The position numbers and the translations under genes were made by a program. DNA of 30,973 nucleotides from Sphaeroforma arctica JP610 (Eukaryota > Opisthokonta > Ichthyosporea > Ichthyophonida): assembly GCF_001186125.1 (NCBI RefSeq), contig NW_014040446.1, positions 13,755 through 44,727 on the forward strand, written 5' to 3'. The notes beneath the pieces are model-generated. The model had not been told where the DNA came from. It did no database searches and saw nothing but the letters and a program-made list of their open reading frames with translations. Position 1 is the first letter of the stretch, and each line of letters opens with the position of its first letter. Below are positions 17,990 through 29,800 of the stretch, in pieces.

Positions 17990-19771
17990 CGTCATGGGCG
18001 ATTTCCATCTTAATGGTGTAATCGTCGACTGATATATTAAGCTCGGTCACCTCGTCAGAGTGGAAATCCTCTGCGGGCTGGTGTAATGCTGTGCAATCGA
18101 AGTGATTAAATTCGACATCGTTAACACGTTTACGGGAATGTTTGTTACCCCTTGTACAGTCCATGGTCGAGGCCTTTCGGTGCTCTGTTCCTTGGATAGT
18201 AGTTGGTATTATAATCTTGGGTGATTTCTGCGTCTGGATGACATACCCAGTCTTAACTGGTTTCCGACGATTGTCATCCCAGTTGGGTAAAGGTGGCGGA
18301 GTAATTTTACATGCCTCTGGGTCTATAATGGCGTTAGAACAGGCGCATAGTTGGCCTGGCGTTCTGGTGGTAGTACCTTGTAATGTATAGATATTTAGCT
18401 CATCTGCCACATGTGTAGCGCTCAGGCCTTCACGCTTTTCGGGCGTAATTGTCAGTCGACGTTCTGTCCACTTCTGTAGGGCATCAGTAGTGCCCGGAGA
18501 AACATGCTCGCGTAAATGCTGTGCGTGTTTTCCTGTTCCATACATTCGATCTACATGCTCAACAGTCCTGCTTTTCTTAAGGTTGGCTAACTGATTCTTA
18601 AGATCAGTGTTTTCAGTAGTTAACTTACTTATGCGCGTTGGCTCAGTGGTCTCGGACGTAGATTCGGGTTTGCCACTTGAGCTTGCCTCCTCTTCTGGTT
18701 CCAGTATAGGTACCTTTTGAGAGAGGCAATAGTTGGCCCTCGGGCTCTATCTGTAGGAGTAGTTTCCGTAATCGGAGTGGCTATATCCTTATTCGAGGGA
18801 TTGTCCTGACTATTATTGTCGGAGATAAGTGCTTCGGCTGCTTCTGCGGCAGCGGTAGCTGCTGTAGCGTTAGCAGCTTCTCTTTCCATTTTTTTACGTT
18901 TGGCCTTGCGTTTCTTTGCAAGCGTATTGTCTTTGTTTGTCATAATCTTAACTGATGACTTCAGTCTTATTCTCCTAAGGAATGACTGTGCTTAAGAAAA
19001 AATTTCGTGGGAGTTATCTACCTTTACGTTTAGGTAGTCTAAGGAATTAATACCTTTGCTAACTTTAAAAAGTACAAGTTTCGGTCTATCAAGGCGATAT
19101 TAACGCCTTAGAGTAATTAGACGCTTAGGTTAAGTCTAAGTATAATAAAATTCGAAATAAATTAACCGAAATGAGTCTTTCAGTAAAGTGAAAACAGCAA
19201 TACTCTGAAGGATTGTGAAGCTGAGACATTGCCTATATAGTCCTCTCAGTACTGTTTTCCCCGAAGGATTTTTTGTTTAGTGTTTCGTTGTTTAATCCGA
19301 GAGACTTATCTTTAGAAAAAAAGGAAAAGAAAAAAGAAAAATACTCTTGATGTCCGTAGTTATTGCATTAACCTATAGCTTGCCACTTATCAAGAATTAC
19401 CAACTTAGCCTTCATCAGACTGGCACATCTGGTTGGCTGAACGGAGGATAAACTAAGCAACGCTAATAGTCCTTAGAAATCTATGTTCGGTTGAGCCATC
19501 TCGCTACCGAAGTATTCAGATATAAATAGATTTGGAAAGTAAATATAGTTATATTGACAGAACTAGACCAAATCTTACGTTTGGTATTTTACTGGGGCCT
19601 ATTAATGGCCTTGTCCAAATATCTGATATGTAAAATGGAAAAGGTATTAATTAATAAAACCGTTAAAAACCATTTAGAAATCTTAAGTTCCTCGTACTAT
19701 TAAGAGTACGTTTATAGTTTACGTATTGCTTAAGAGTACGTATAGTCTAATGTGGAGGACCGGCTACTACA
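17990..19771 (-). mobile_element. Second copy of the same LTR retroelement, inverted and truncated fossil
   Basis: Read on the minus strand it begins TGTAGTAGCCGGTCCTCCAC at 19771. It then parallels the plus-strand element through LTR, leader (to about 18960) and part of gag (about 18945 down to 17990), for example the matching phrases ETTPTDRA, QHLREHVSP and ALHQPAED. It stops in gag; nothing of pol is present. The two copies are clearly diverged from each other, so they are separate insertions or an old rearrangement rather than a fresh palindrome. Broken, with several breaks including truncation. Confidence 0.88.
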
Positions 19772-20269
19772 CTGGACGTCACGGGTTCCTCCGTATGCGC
19801 ATTCTTGAAGGAAGTCTTCGAGCTAGTCACTTCGACCCGCACTCGTTCCAGCAGCAACACCGCACAGCGCCATTTCCTGGACCTAGTGGTACATGAAGGC
19901 CTCTCCTCCAAAGAGGCTATCCTCGCAGGCGAATTACCTCAAGGCGAGGATGTATGGATTTTATATACAGGATGGCTGGGTATTCGCGGCCACCAGCCAG
20001 ATTCAATCGCATCGTATTTATCCGGTGCTCACCGTCTGTGTAAGATGGCGAACGCAAACCTGACGGTACTCCCAAGTTCTAAACATGCATCGCAAGGCTG
20101 GCACGGGCATTCATATATTTGTCGATCACGCGCTCATACTTCTCCCCTCTTCGAAAACACAGCAATACAGGCCAGCGTACGTACGGGTCCAACGCCTGCT
20201 CGACGAATATACCATAAATGCTTTCAATCGCTATTACATGGGCAAAAGTCACATAACAACAAAACTTGA
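19772..20269 (+). pseudogene. Tyrosine-recombinase-like N-terminal fragment (fossil)
   Basis: The frame is open from the edge of the inverted retroelement. It reads a helical segment followed by WLGIRGHQPDSIASYLSGA and HRLCKMAN, which is the pattern of the SAM-like core-binding domain of tyrosine recombinases. These occur in DIRS/Ngaro retroelements, Cryptons and related elements. No catalytic domain with the Arg-His-Arg-Tyr set can be seen downstream, so it is a fragment of a decayed element or gene. It directly abuts the retroelement end, suggesting the retroelement landed in it. The family assignment rests on one motif region. Confidence 0.45.
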
Positions 20270-20649
20270 GTTCTACTATCTGCCAGCAATTTCTCTGCAC
20301 TTCTGAAAAATAAGAGTTTGACAGCCAACAAGCTACTGGAAGAGTCATATCAGAAATACGACTTGTAAATATGTGTAAAAGATAAAAGTGTACGTACTCT
20401 CTGCATTCTTATTATCCAGGGATGATTTCAAACGGCTGTGTCGAATTCATGACTGGAATGGTCGCCAAATAGCACACGCAGTTTGTTTAGGTCGTTTTCG
20501 TGAATACTATTAATACAAGATGTCTGAGTAGCACCAGAAGAAATAAAACTTCTGCGATGTCTGAAATTCCAGCTAATATGAGCGATTACGGTGAAAATGT
20601 GGAGTATCCCAGAATGCTGCGATTCCACCGCATCATTTTTATATATAAA
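20270..20649. other. No feature seen
   Basis: AT-rich unique sequence between the recombinase-like fragment and the decayed coding block. No motif or repeat recognised. Confidence 0.5.
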
Positions 20650-21383
20650 CTATTTACCCAGAAAGTGGTGATACACGGGGAAAATATCGATGCACACGGC
20701 GATGCGCTGTACCTTTAAGTAATATAGCCAGTTTAAAAGATGGATAGGACGATATTTCCCAATACTTGTCCAATTTGGGCTTGTAAATATTTCACTCCAT
20801 GTCCGAAAGCAATTATTATTGAATTGGTATACTAAAGCCATCTCGTCGAGATCTTGATTTTGGCTCATATCTGAGATACATACAGATAAAGTGTGTGGAG
20901 AGATGCGGAGGTGGAGAAGTAGGAGGGGTTTTATTTCTTTTATTAAGGCTGAGAAGGGTAGCAACTTTTTTTATTTCTACATACGTTTACACTGAGGAAA
21001 AAATTGACTATACAGCAGAAATATAAAACCTCTCCTCTGCCTATATATTTTACAGGGTAAGTTTATTCCTCTGTATTTTGAGTTGTGAAAATCAAACATA
21101 TGACCTATAATTTTTAATATATTTTTGCGTGTAATCTCCTCGTAGTGGTCCGTGTGCTTTTGATGAAGTCTGATATTACTTCGCGCCGACTTTCCCAAAA
21201 TGGTTTCTCATCCTCTTCGAATTGAAAGCCGATTTCATTCTTCAGCCACTTGATTATTGTATGCTTATTGATTACCAGCTCAAGAAAAACAAGAGCAGGA
21301 AAATATTTGGATCTTTAAACTTGTATCTGTATCTTGCGTCGTTTTTCTTCAGGAAGAATCTGGAAGTCGAGGAGTGAGGACAT
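20650..21383 (-). pseudogene. Decayed coding-like block of unknown family
   Basis: The minus strand carries stretches with protein-like composition: a start-like MSSLLDFQILPEEKRR near 21383, a stretch including IIKWLKNEIGFQFEEDEKPF around 21150-21300, and further stretches down to about 20650 (DLDEMALVYQF). The hydrophobic and charged patterning looks like real former coding sequence, but no single intact frame spans it and I do not recognise the family. It could be a decayed host gene, a gene captured by a mobile element, or part of an unknown element. Confidence 0.35.
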
Positions 21384-21699
21384 TTCTAGTCAATTTAATT
21401 GACGGCGAAAAGCACCCCCTCATTTCCAATTTCGATACGGTGATTGTTATTGATACGGTTTTTGCTCTAGTGTGGGTCTGTCAAGCAATAACTATTTTGA
21501 CGATCTCGACGACTCTCTTGGAAAGAGAGGAATTGACACTCCTTACACTCATATCACATTCCCCATTTCGGCAACAACAACAAAAAAAAATTTGATACAA
21601 TATAAATACGGTCAAACAGTTTTCTGAAGACTATTTTACGAGCAGATTGATAATTAATTATTTAATTTTTATTCAAATATCCACAAACCCAGTGTAAAA

Positions 21700-21873
21700 A
21701 TGCAATTGAACCGTGTCTTTCCGCTTGAAAAGTGGGAGAATCGAACAAATGATTTGTACTATCAAACAGAGCAACGTGAAACAGACCTTGGTAGTCCCTA
21801 TTTTCAACGAATGTTTCAGCATTCCTTTGGGTTCACATCCCAGAGTTGTTGCAATTGTAGAATTTACCACTGA
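21700..21873 (+). CDS. Small ORF of unknown function
   Basis: 57 codons from ATG to TGA beginning MQLNRVFPLEKW, with a Tyr/Gln/Arg-rich middle and a Cys-rich end (SQSCCNCRIYH). Composition looks protein-like, but the ORF is short and no family is recognised. It may be a relic belonging to the same decayed block. Sequence at 21384-21699 and 21874-22401 around it shows nothing I can name. Confidence 0.2.
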   Translation: MQLNRVFPLEKWENRTNDLYYQTEQRETDLGSPYFQRMFQHSFGFTSQSCCNCRIYH

Positions 21874-22401
21874 TCTTGAGCCAACAGAGTTCTATTATTA
21901 ATTATCTGATTTAGACAAGAAATCACATTACAGTTCAGGTCTGTTTATACAGCTATAAACAACTGGTGATTGATACCACACTTTCGCTTCACGAATCTCA
22001 TTCGATACATTCAGGAAAATGAATTATTAGCAGCGTTGCATTTGACAATACTGTATAAATATCCAAGTACTTGTTCGATTGCTGAATTGAATAACCCTAT
22101 CGTCAGTTTCAGACTGTTTCATGTATTGTACTTACATCAGAAAAGAGACTGAAACAAGGACTGGGTAGCACATATATGACTTGCTGACTCTTTGGGCTTA
22201 AAAATAAAACAGTGATCAAGGTTTGCCACGATTGTACTGGGAAATTGTATTTACGTTACTGCTGCTGAGAAAAAGGGTACAGGGGAATTTACACGCTGCA
22301 TATTATTCGTTTATATTGTATGTTTTTGGGTTCAACGAGCGGTGATATATCATAGAGTCCGGGTTACTCTAGAGAAAAAGTCGTTGCTTCCGCTTCTTAA
22401 T

Positions 22402-22557
22402 TTAATCCCTAATTGTCTTTATTTCATATTTCCCATCCGTGTCCGCGTGAAAATTGCGGGTTGGCAGATTTAATAGGCCAGCAATCATTCTTTTATTGTA
22501 ATCTTTGCTGAAAAGGTCGATTGCTTCTATGTAAATCTTAATCATTTTCGATGGCAT
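22402..22557 (-). CDS. Small ORF of unknown function
   Basis: 51 codons from ATG to TAA, lysine- and isoleucine-rich, containing YIEAIDLFSKDYNKRMIAGL. Read on the minus strand, it lies downstream of another protein-like stretch (22610-22804, minus, including HITAEMVRRRARQLNF). These may be exons or relics of one former gene. No family recognised. Confidence 0.25.
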   Translation of the reverse strand: MPSKMIKIYIEAIDLFSKDYNKRMIAGLLNLPTRNFHADTDGKYEIKTIRD

Positions 22558-22752
22558 CTAAAGTAAAACCTACATCGCAATTGAAGCGAGGATTCATGGC
22601 GGCCGCATATCATAACAACCTCTGTATCACACACCACATTTTCTTTTCCAGAAGTGCAAAATTAAGCTGTCGCGCACGCCTTCGTACCATTTCTGCCGTT
22701 ATATGTACAACTTCGAGTATGTTCGTATTTTTGCAGAAAATCTCAATCCGCC

Positions 22753-22817
22753 GAATGCATGAATGTGCTCTTGCGAATGCATGAATGTGCTCTTGCGAAT
22801 GCATGAATGTGCCTTTG
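22753..22817. repeat. 22-bp tandem repeat, three copies
   Basis: GAATGCATGAATGTGCTCTT plus GC repeated at 22753, 22775 and 22797, the third copy with slight changes. The copies are otherwise identical, so the array is recent. Confidence 0.9.
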
Positions 22818-23806
22818 ATGGAGAATTGATATATCGGTCAAATAGTTGACGAACGGAATTTTGAAGAAGAAGAAAAAATTTCGATGCGACCAGTCCTTTC
22901 TATATACGGATTCCTACCTGACGTTTAACTGGAAAGCTCGTTCTTCCAATATGCACGACCAACCATTGATCGCGGTAGCGTATTGTGGTAGGGTGAGATA
23001 TTTGTGACAGTCTATATGATTATGGGATGCTTGATAGAGCAAAAATTGCACCGCAACTATGCTGCAGTATATTGTGATGTAAGTAGGCCATATTGAATAA
23101 TAAAGTACGATTCAGTTGAACGCGACATTTAAACAGTGCGCTGTGAAACGGTGGCTCCGTCTCAATGAGTGGGATTAGAGCGTACTATTGTACGCAAAAG
23201 AAAACAATCTCAGGGTCATAAATAACACCTCAAACCATAGACTGAAGTGCAGCTCAGGCGCTCCTAATGTTATGTTGTTTTAACTGCTTTATTACCCACA
23301 TACTAACTGACTTCTGAGAGTGTAGCATTTCTACCGTCGCATACATCCCAAATCTTCTTCAAGTACAAGCTCGGTCGCGAATCGCATCACACACCTTCGA
23401 CCTATATGTCAACTCACTGGCTACACTTGTATATATATCGAGTGACGTCTCTCATGAGCAACAAAACATTACACAGGTCTCATTACCCGGATTTCACCTA
23501 CGTCGATACCCCAATCCAATCCTCAAGACTACACTCGTTTCCCACACTTATCGTAAAGAAAATTAAATTTACAGTTTGACTGCTCCGAAATTGGATACCT
23601 AAATTGGAGGGTATATCAATCAATAGCTGGCCAAAATTGGCCACTTGGAGCGTTGTCTGCACCACCTTCCAGGTTGCACGGCCGTAGGTAGTATTATAGA
23701 TCGTATCACACACTCACTGCATGACGACAAAGTCGCTGGCCTGGATACAGCTCGTGTCTGGTGTAGTATATTACCTCGCATATCACTTGTGTAACAAAGT
23801 GTGCTT
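22818..23806. other. Intergenic region downstream of the LysA-like gene
   Basis: No gene recognised. No AATAAA was found within about 200 bases downstream of the LysA-like stop on the minus strand, so its polyadenylation site cannot be placed. Confidence 0.55.
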
Positions 23807-26800
23807 TTAGTAGCGATTGAACATGTCCAGAGACTGCTCCACCGTCTCTCCTTTTTGCAACACCTCAAAGTCTATCTGCACATCGCAATCCGTAGTATAG
23901 TTGTACCCGATCACAGGAGGTGCCTGTCGACAGTTGTATCTGTAATTGTGGCAATGTTTCTGATTTAGTCATCCCTTGTGGCATTACATACGACTTGAGG
24001 AGAGTGTGCAGCTTGAAAGACATATTAACAGGCGTCGATTCCACAGATAACTGTTAGGTTTTTATCTCGAATTCGGTCGCTGCAGCGTAATCATGTCAGA
24101 TATCTGATGTTTATATGTGTCCCAATCATACTTTTCCCGCACAGATTACAGCCATTCTGGGTCAGTAAATCATGCACTATATGGACATTGGCCGCTTTTG
24201 AAACCACATGTCACAAAATAAACAGGTCAGAGTATAATGAGGGTTTCGTGATTGCTATCACACAATGTGCACGCTATCTACAATGTCCTTTAAATCCACT
24301 ATGGGATAGTATAGCGACACTCTCTCGTCCTTTACATGTCAGCCAGGAATCATTCTCTGCCTATGCACTTCCTTCAATGAGTGTTGATACACTTAGCTTT
24401 CTGGCTTGCCTATATGGACTGGCTGTAATTAAGCTGTGGATTTATACACAGGCGAAATTCACGACAGCACAACACGAGTCGTGGATAGCATGCATTATCG
24501 GTGCTTGCTTGGCGTAAAAAATACCAGCGCTAATCAAATTATTTTTCGCTGAGAAAAAAAAAGAGACGAAGGAAAAGTTACCTACCGCACGTTCAAAAAT
24601 AGACCTGCCAAAAAAAGTAAGCTGTATTCCGCACATTGCAACAGCACTAACAACGCCATCGAGACGTACAAAGGTACAATACATGATAAAGGTACAACAC
24701 ATGTCAAAGGTACAATACGTGATAAAGGTACAATACATGCTAGAGAGTTTGATAATGCTTGTGCTCATGTCTCGTTCGTGTGCACTCCGACAGGACACAC
24801 CTTGAGTACGACGCCATGTAGTAGCCACCCACATCATGCACCACAACAAAATCGCCTGCGTGTAGCTGTGGCAGCTGCCGTTCGTGGGCAATGATATCCC
24901 CCGCAATACAACACGGACCAGCGACGTCTGTGCATACGGATGTCCTGTTAGGCTGTGACTCATCCACGGGAAAGCCTTCGGAATCCAGCACCGATACTCG
25001 TAGAGTCCAGATCTATTTATAGCGATGGGCGAAAGGGTATGTACGTGTCTACATGAGTACTTGCATGACGGTAGATATAACGTTAATACGACTGGCGACG
25101 TGCACAAAAGTACGGTATATACACTCATGCTCCAGAGTGGCAGGTAGTTCAGATAGACAGACAAGCGCCACAAGGCTGCACCACGCTGTGGCCGAGACCC
25201 ACTGTTTTTTATTAACCCTTTGAGACTGACAAAGCCACCATCAGAACCAAAGCACAGGCTCAAGTCTTGGTGTACAATCCGACGGTTGATAGCAGCTACG
25301 CTTGCTTTGAGTGGGGTACAGCTGTGTATGTCTGCGCGTGTAGCATGAACAGTGCGAATGCCAAGGCGCTGACAAATACAGAACTAGACACCACAGCTGA
25401 GCGAACATGGTTAAATAAACCATATACATATACCAATACACGCCGAATACAGCTACGCTTACCTCCGAGTGATACATGAGGTTCTGATAGGCCGGCCCGC
25501 TCCATCTTAAGTAGACACAATGCGACTGCCGAGCCACTCGGCATATGTAAAGCCACACACACTGGTGTGACCTGGATTAACCCAAAGCCCAGCACATTCA
25601 CACCCACGCGCAAGTAAGCACGCATACCTCTGGGTGGTAGATCGTTCGAATACACAGATCCGCCCCACAGTGTTGCGCGGCTATGTGCCGTCCCCCACTG
25701 TTCTTCGTATACTCAATGCGACTGCCAAACCACCCGGCTTTCGCAGTCAGACTGCGCCCAAACTCAGTCAGCACGCGCGAGAAGGTGTCGTCGAACAACT
25801 GAGGAATCTCTTGCCTGCAGACGGCGTAGTATGGTGGCCAGGTGTGGTGCATGAGTGTATGCTCTGACAGCAGGTGCGTGTGCGACAGGCATTGTTCTCT
25901 ACTTAGCCACACGATCATCGACGACCATCTACTAATAATGACTGAGAGATCCCTTTCTTACAGACGGCGTAGTATTGTGGCCAGAAGTGATGCATGAGTG
26001 TATGCTCTGACAGCAGGTGTGTGTGTAACAGGCATGGTTCTCTACATAGCCACACGATCATCGACGACCATCTACTAAGAATGACTGAGAGATCCCTTAC
26101 CTACAGACGGCGTAGTATTGTGGCCAGGTGTGATGCATGAGTGTATGTTCTGACAGCAGGTGCGTGTGTAACAGGCATGGTCCTCTACTTAGCCACACGA
26201 TCATCAAACAACATCTGTCCGTTGCATCTCGTGCGACTAACCTACTCGGGTGAAATAAACTGCGCAGTTGCGGTACAAACTGAAATCCGCGTGTGCGTAG
26301 ATACGCAGCACACCAACATCCGGAGTACCACACAACAAACAAGTTACTTTGAACTGGCGTCACTGCATACGGCGGACACACTCAAGGGATTGACCAACAA
26401 GCATAGAGCAACAAGTAGAAATACCTCAGCAGATCCGCGTAATCCTGAAAGGTCGGTGTTATTGCGTCGCTTCCGAAGTTCACGGATAGGCCTCCTCCAA
26501 TGTCCACGCATTTAATCTGCACGAGACATAAATGAATAGTATGTGTTATCCCATTTCAAACTACATACACACAACGCACCGGCCGGTGCATTGTCCAGGC
26601 AACTGATAAGCTTAGATACGACACAATACAATGATAAAGTGAAGTGCGCATACGGCGCTTGTGAGGCGAGTCAGGTCGTGAATTCCTTGTGAGTTTAGGG
26701 TTTTAGGGTGTACTAGGAGCCTTAGAACACTGGCAAGTACACGTACACATTGAGCTTACCTGTCCATTTGTCTGCCTGTTGATAACTATGGCAAAATCCA

Positions 26801-29800
26801 CCACCGCCTTGATGCCGGCTACGGCCAAATGTCCTGCAACGCCCTGAGAGCCCACATGCACGTGTATGGCATTCAACCATGTGTGTGTCTGAGGGAAGTA
26901 AACACATGTAAGCAAAGGCAATAAGGCATGTGTAAGCAATGAAACAGGATACGAGCAAGAACAGCAAACGAACCACAGGGAAGCAAACGCATGTAAGTAA
27001 AGGCAACAAGGCATGTGTAAGCAATGAAACAGGATACGAACACAACACCAAATGAACCACAGGGAAGCAAACACATGTAAGCAAAGGCAACAAGGCATGT
27101 GTAAGCAATGAAACAGGATACGAACAAGAACAGCAAACGAACTACAGGGAAGCAAAAACATATAAGCAAAGGCAACAAGGCATGTGTAAGCAATGAAACA
27201 GGATACGAACAAGAACAGCAAACGAACTACAGGGAAGCAAAAACATATAAGCAAAGGCAACAAGGCATGTGTAAGCAATGAAACAGGATACGAACAAGAA
27301 CAGCAAACGAACCACTGGGAAGCAAATGGAACGAGGCGCGTATGAGAATAGTGATCGTAGCATGCGCAAGTGAAGTGAGACATAACGTTCGGAAGCGGCG
27401 AGTGAGACCCTACAGAACTAACGTCTGTTCTGTGGTCTGCAGCAGACAAACAGAAACGAATACAACATCAACGCTACTATCACTCGCAGATGCGCCTATG
27501 AGAAAGCCTGGCACTGTAAGCTACTTGCGCCCTGCACGCGTGCACAAGACGATTGAACCGCATATATCACACTACAGAAACCTATCGAATACTCGTTTAT
27601 GGGCCGACTGATTGGTACACGGGGTAACTGTCGAGTATCCGCTCATATCTAGTGGTGGAATTTTAAACGCAGCTGTACCTATGCATACGCTTGTTGTCGC
27701 AATAATGCTGAGTGCACATTTTAAGCGACGTCACGTATAAATACATGAACATATGCATTTGTGCATCTGATACCTCACACACATGTCATACGTACTTTAT
27801 ATATACCGCCTGTACTGCGTTGTGTGTACCTAGTAGAGGTATGCGAACACATGTTGATGCGTTGGTGGCAAAAAGAGCCATGCAGCCAAGGTCACGCAAC
27901 TTCAAGTCTACACGCGCACAGACAATTACACACACACACACACACAAACACACATGATCACATACATACATACCTACATACATTTGATAAAACGTATGCT
28001 GCTCTAGTAAATCGTCATGAGTAACTAACAGTGACACTACAAGCTTGGGTGGCTATTGTTCCTGTGTCGGGTGTGACATGAGGGCCATGTAGACCCCACC
28101 ACACAACCTCGCGATGATACACATGTACACATAGCACACTTACAATCAGAATCGCACATCCACATACTCTATAAGCTGCTATGAGGTCATCACGCATGTC
28201 TAGCAGGGGCACGCCGAACTTGGATGTACTTGTAGATGTGCTGTGTGTGGCTATAGAGCCCGCGCCAACCTGTGGGTTGATGCGTACGCCAATATACTGT
28301 GTGTGTAACGCTCCGCCGGCTGGAGGGAAAAGGAAAAGGGATAGAAATTAAGGATCAGAATCTCACGTGTTGGGTGTATGTAACGTGTAGAAAATACAGT
28401 CCAGATGCAAAGATATGATCCACAAGTATCGAAGGACGATACCAGAGGTAGTGCTAGTAGATGCACATCGAGCCATGGTATAATAAGGTACAAGGTGCAC
28501 GAAAGTAAAGCTTGCATTAATCTACCGTGTGCTAGATATGGTTCGGCACTTAAAGGTCGATAGACTATTGGTATTTGGGGTTTGGGCTGACATTGCCACT
28601 ATGAATACACAAAGTGTTGAACAATTCCGATAGGCTGCAGTGCTATTTGGTACTTAATATTTGGTATTTGCCGATAGTGTCTGGTGTATGCCGAAACGGC
28701 CTTGCAGAGACGTACCTCTGATGTACACAATATCGATTGATTCAATGGCTGAGATTGGCATCAAACATGTACGAGGTAGACTTTACACAAATCATGAATG
28801 AAGGAGGGTTGATGTGAAGGACCTCAGGCTCCCACAGTAGGATGTACATATAAACACCAACACACGCTCTCATACCATCAACCTCAGCGAGACAAGCCCC
28901 TCATCCTACGCAAACGAATACGTACGTTGATATCCACACCAGGGTCAGAGGCATAGAACTTCTTGGAACATCCCCACCAGAGCATTCTTGATTTTGACTC
29001 GAACATATACAATTCAACACACCAATGACAGCCAGCACATATACAGACAGAAATCAATTGAACTACCCGCAGCACCCCCTCCCCCCACCCCCACGCACGT
29101 TCACATACATACAATTAGTGTCCGTTTCTCTTGGCTTGTTTCCCCCTGGGCTTTGCACGGCTTCTGACACTCGCTCTAGTTCCGTCAGGTTGTCGACATT
29201 GAGGTGCACTCCACTGGCCATGGCCAATCGGATCTCTTTGCGAGTTTTGACTGGCGAGTCAAAGACTATGTGGCTGGGCTTGGCCACTTTGAGGGCCTAA
29301 GAAGTAAAGTTGCCAAACATTCGAATAGGAAAGAGGATGTTAAGACGGCAGATACTCTTTGATAGATACTCTGATTGTAGACGTCGTTATAGTATTTGAC
29401 GACGTTTCCCGTATCCTCAGGAGCGGATAGAACACGGGTGCGTGTGGTTAAAGACTTCCACGATTGCATTGCGATAGTGTTTATGCGCTTTTGACCTGTG
29501 TACATACAGCCATCAAAAAGATATATACGCAATACAAGCACATACTGAACATACAGAAGAAACTGCACGAAGTTTATCCGGGCTTGACTACCTTCAGGAC
29601 TTGCGCAGAAGATATATCTGAAAGCGAACAGGGGTAGAGACAAACACGCTATGACAGGCTGAACAATAGTCAGATCATATGCTAACACAGAACTCAGTTA
29701 AGCGCTCTAAAACTCAGCTAAGCCCCCTAAACTCAGCAAAGCCCCCTAAAACTGAGCTAAGCCAACTAAACCTCTGCTCAGCCCCCTAGAACTCAGTTAA

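Noticed and set aside
24442-25263. 273-codon minus-strand frame
   Set aside because: Wrong-frame shadow of the LysA-like exon 24801-25012 plus intron and the 18-base repeat.
25463-25514. Reading WSGPAYQNLMYHSE as an extra LysA-like exon
   Set aside because: It would fit in phase (acceptor near 25531), but the family runs directly from YHPE to IWTLRV. The sequence aligns better as a decayed copy of exon 6.
26703-27449. 248-codon minus-strand frame with a repeated hydrophobic Cys/Leu/Phe pattern
   Set aside because: Arises from the 85-base intronic array. Only the 26760-26888 part is coding, as an exon of the LysA-like gene.
29266-29688. 140-codon minus-strand frame upstream of LysA-like exon 2
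   Set aside because: No recognised motif. Flanking exons join in phase without it and the family has no insertion there.
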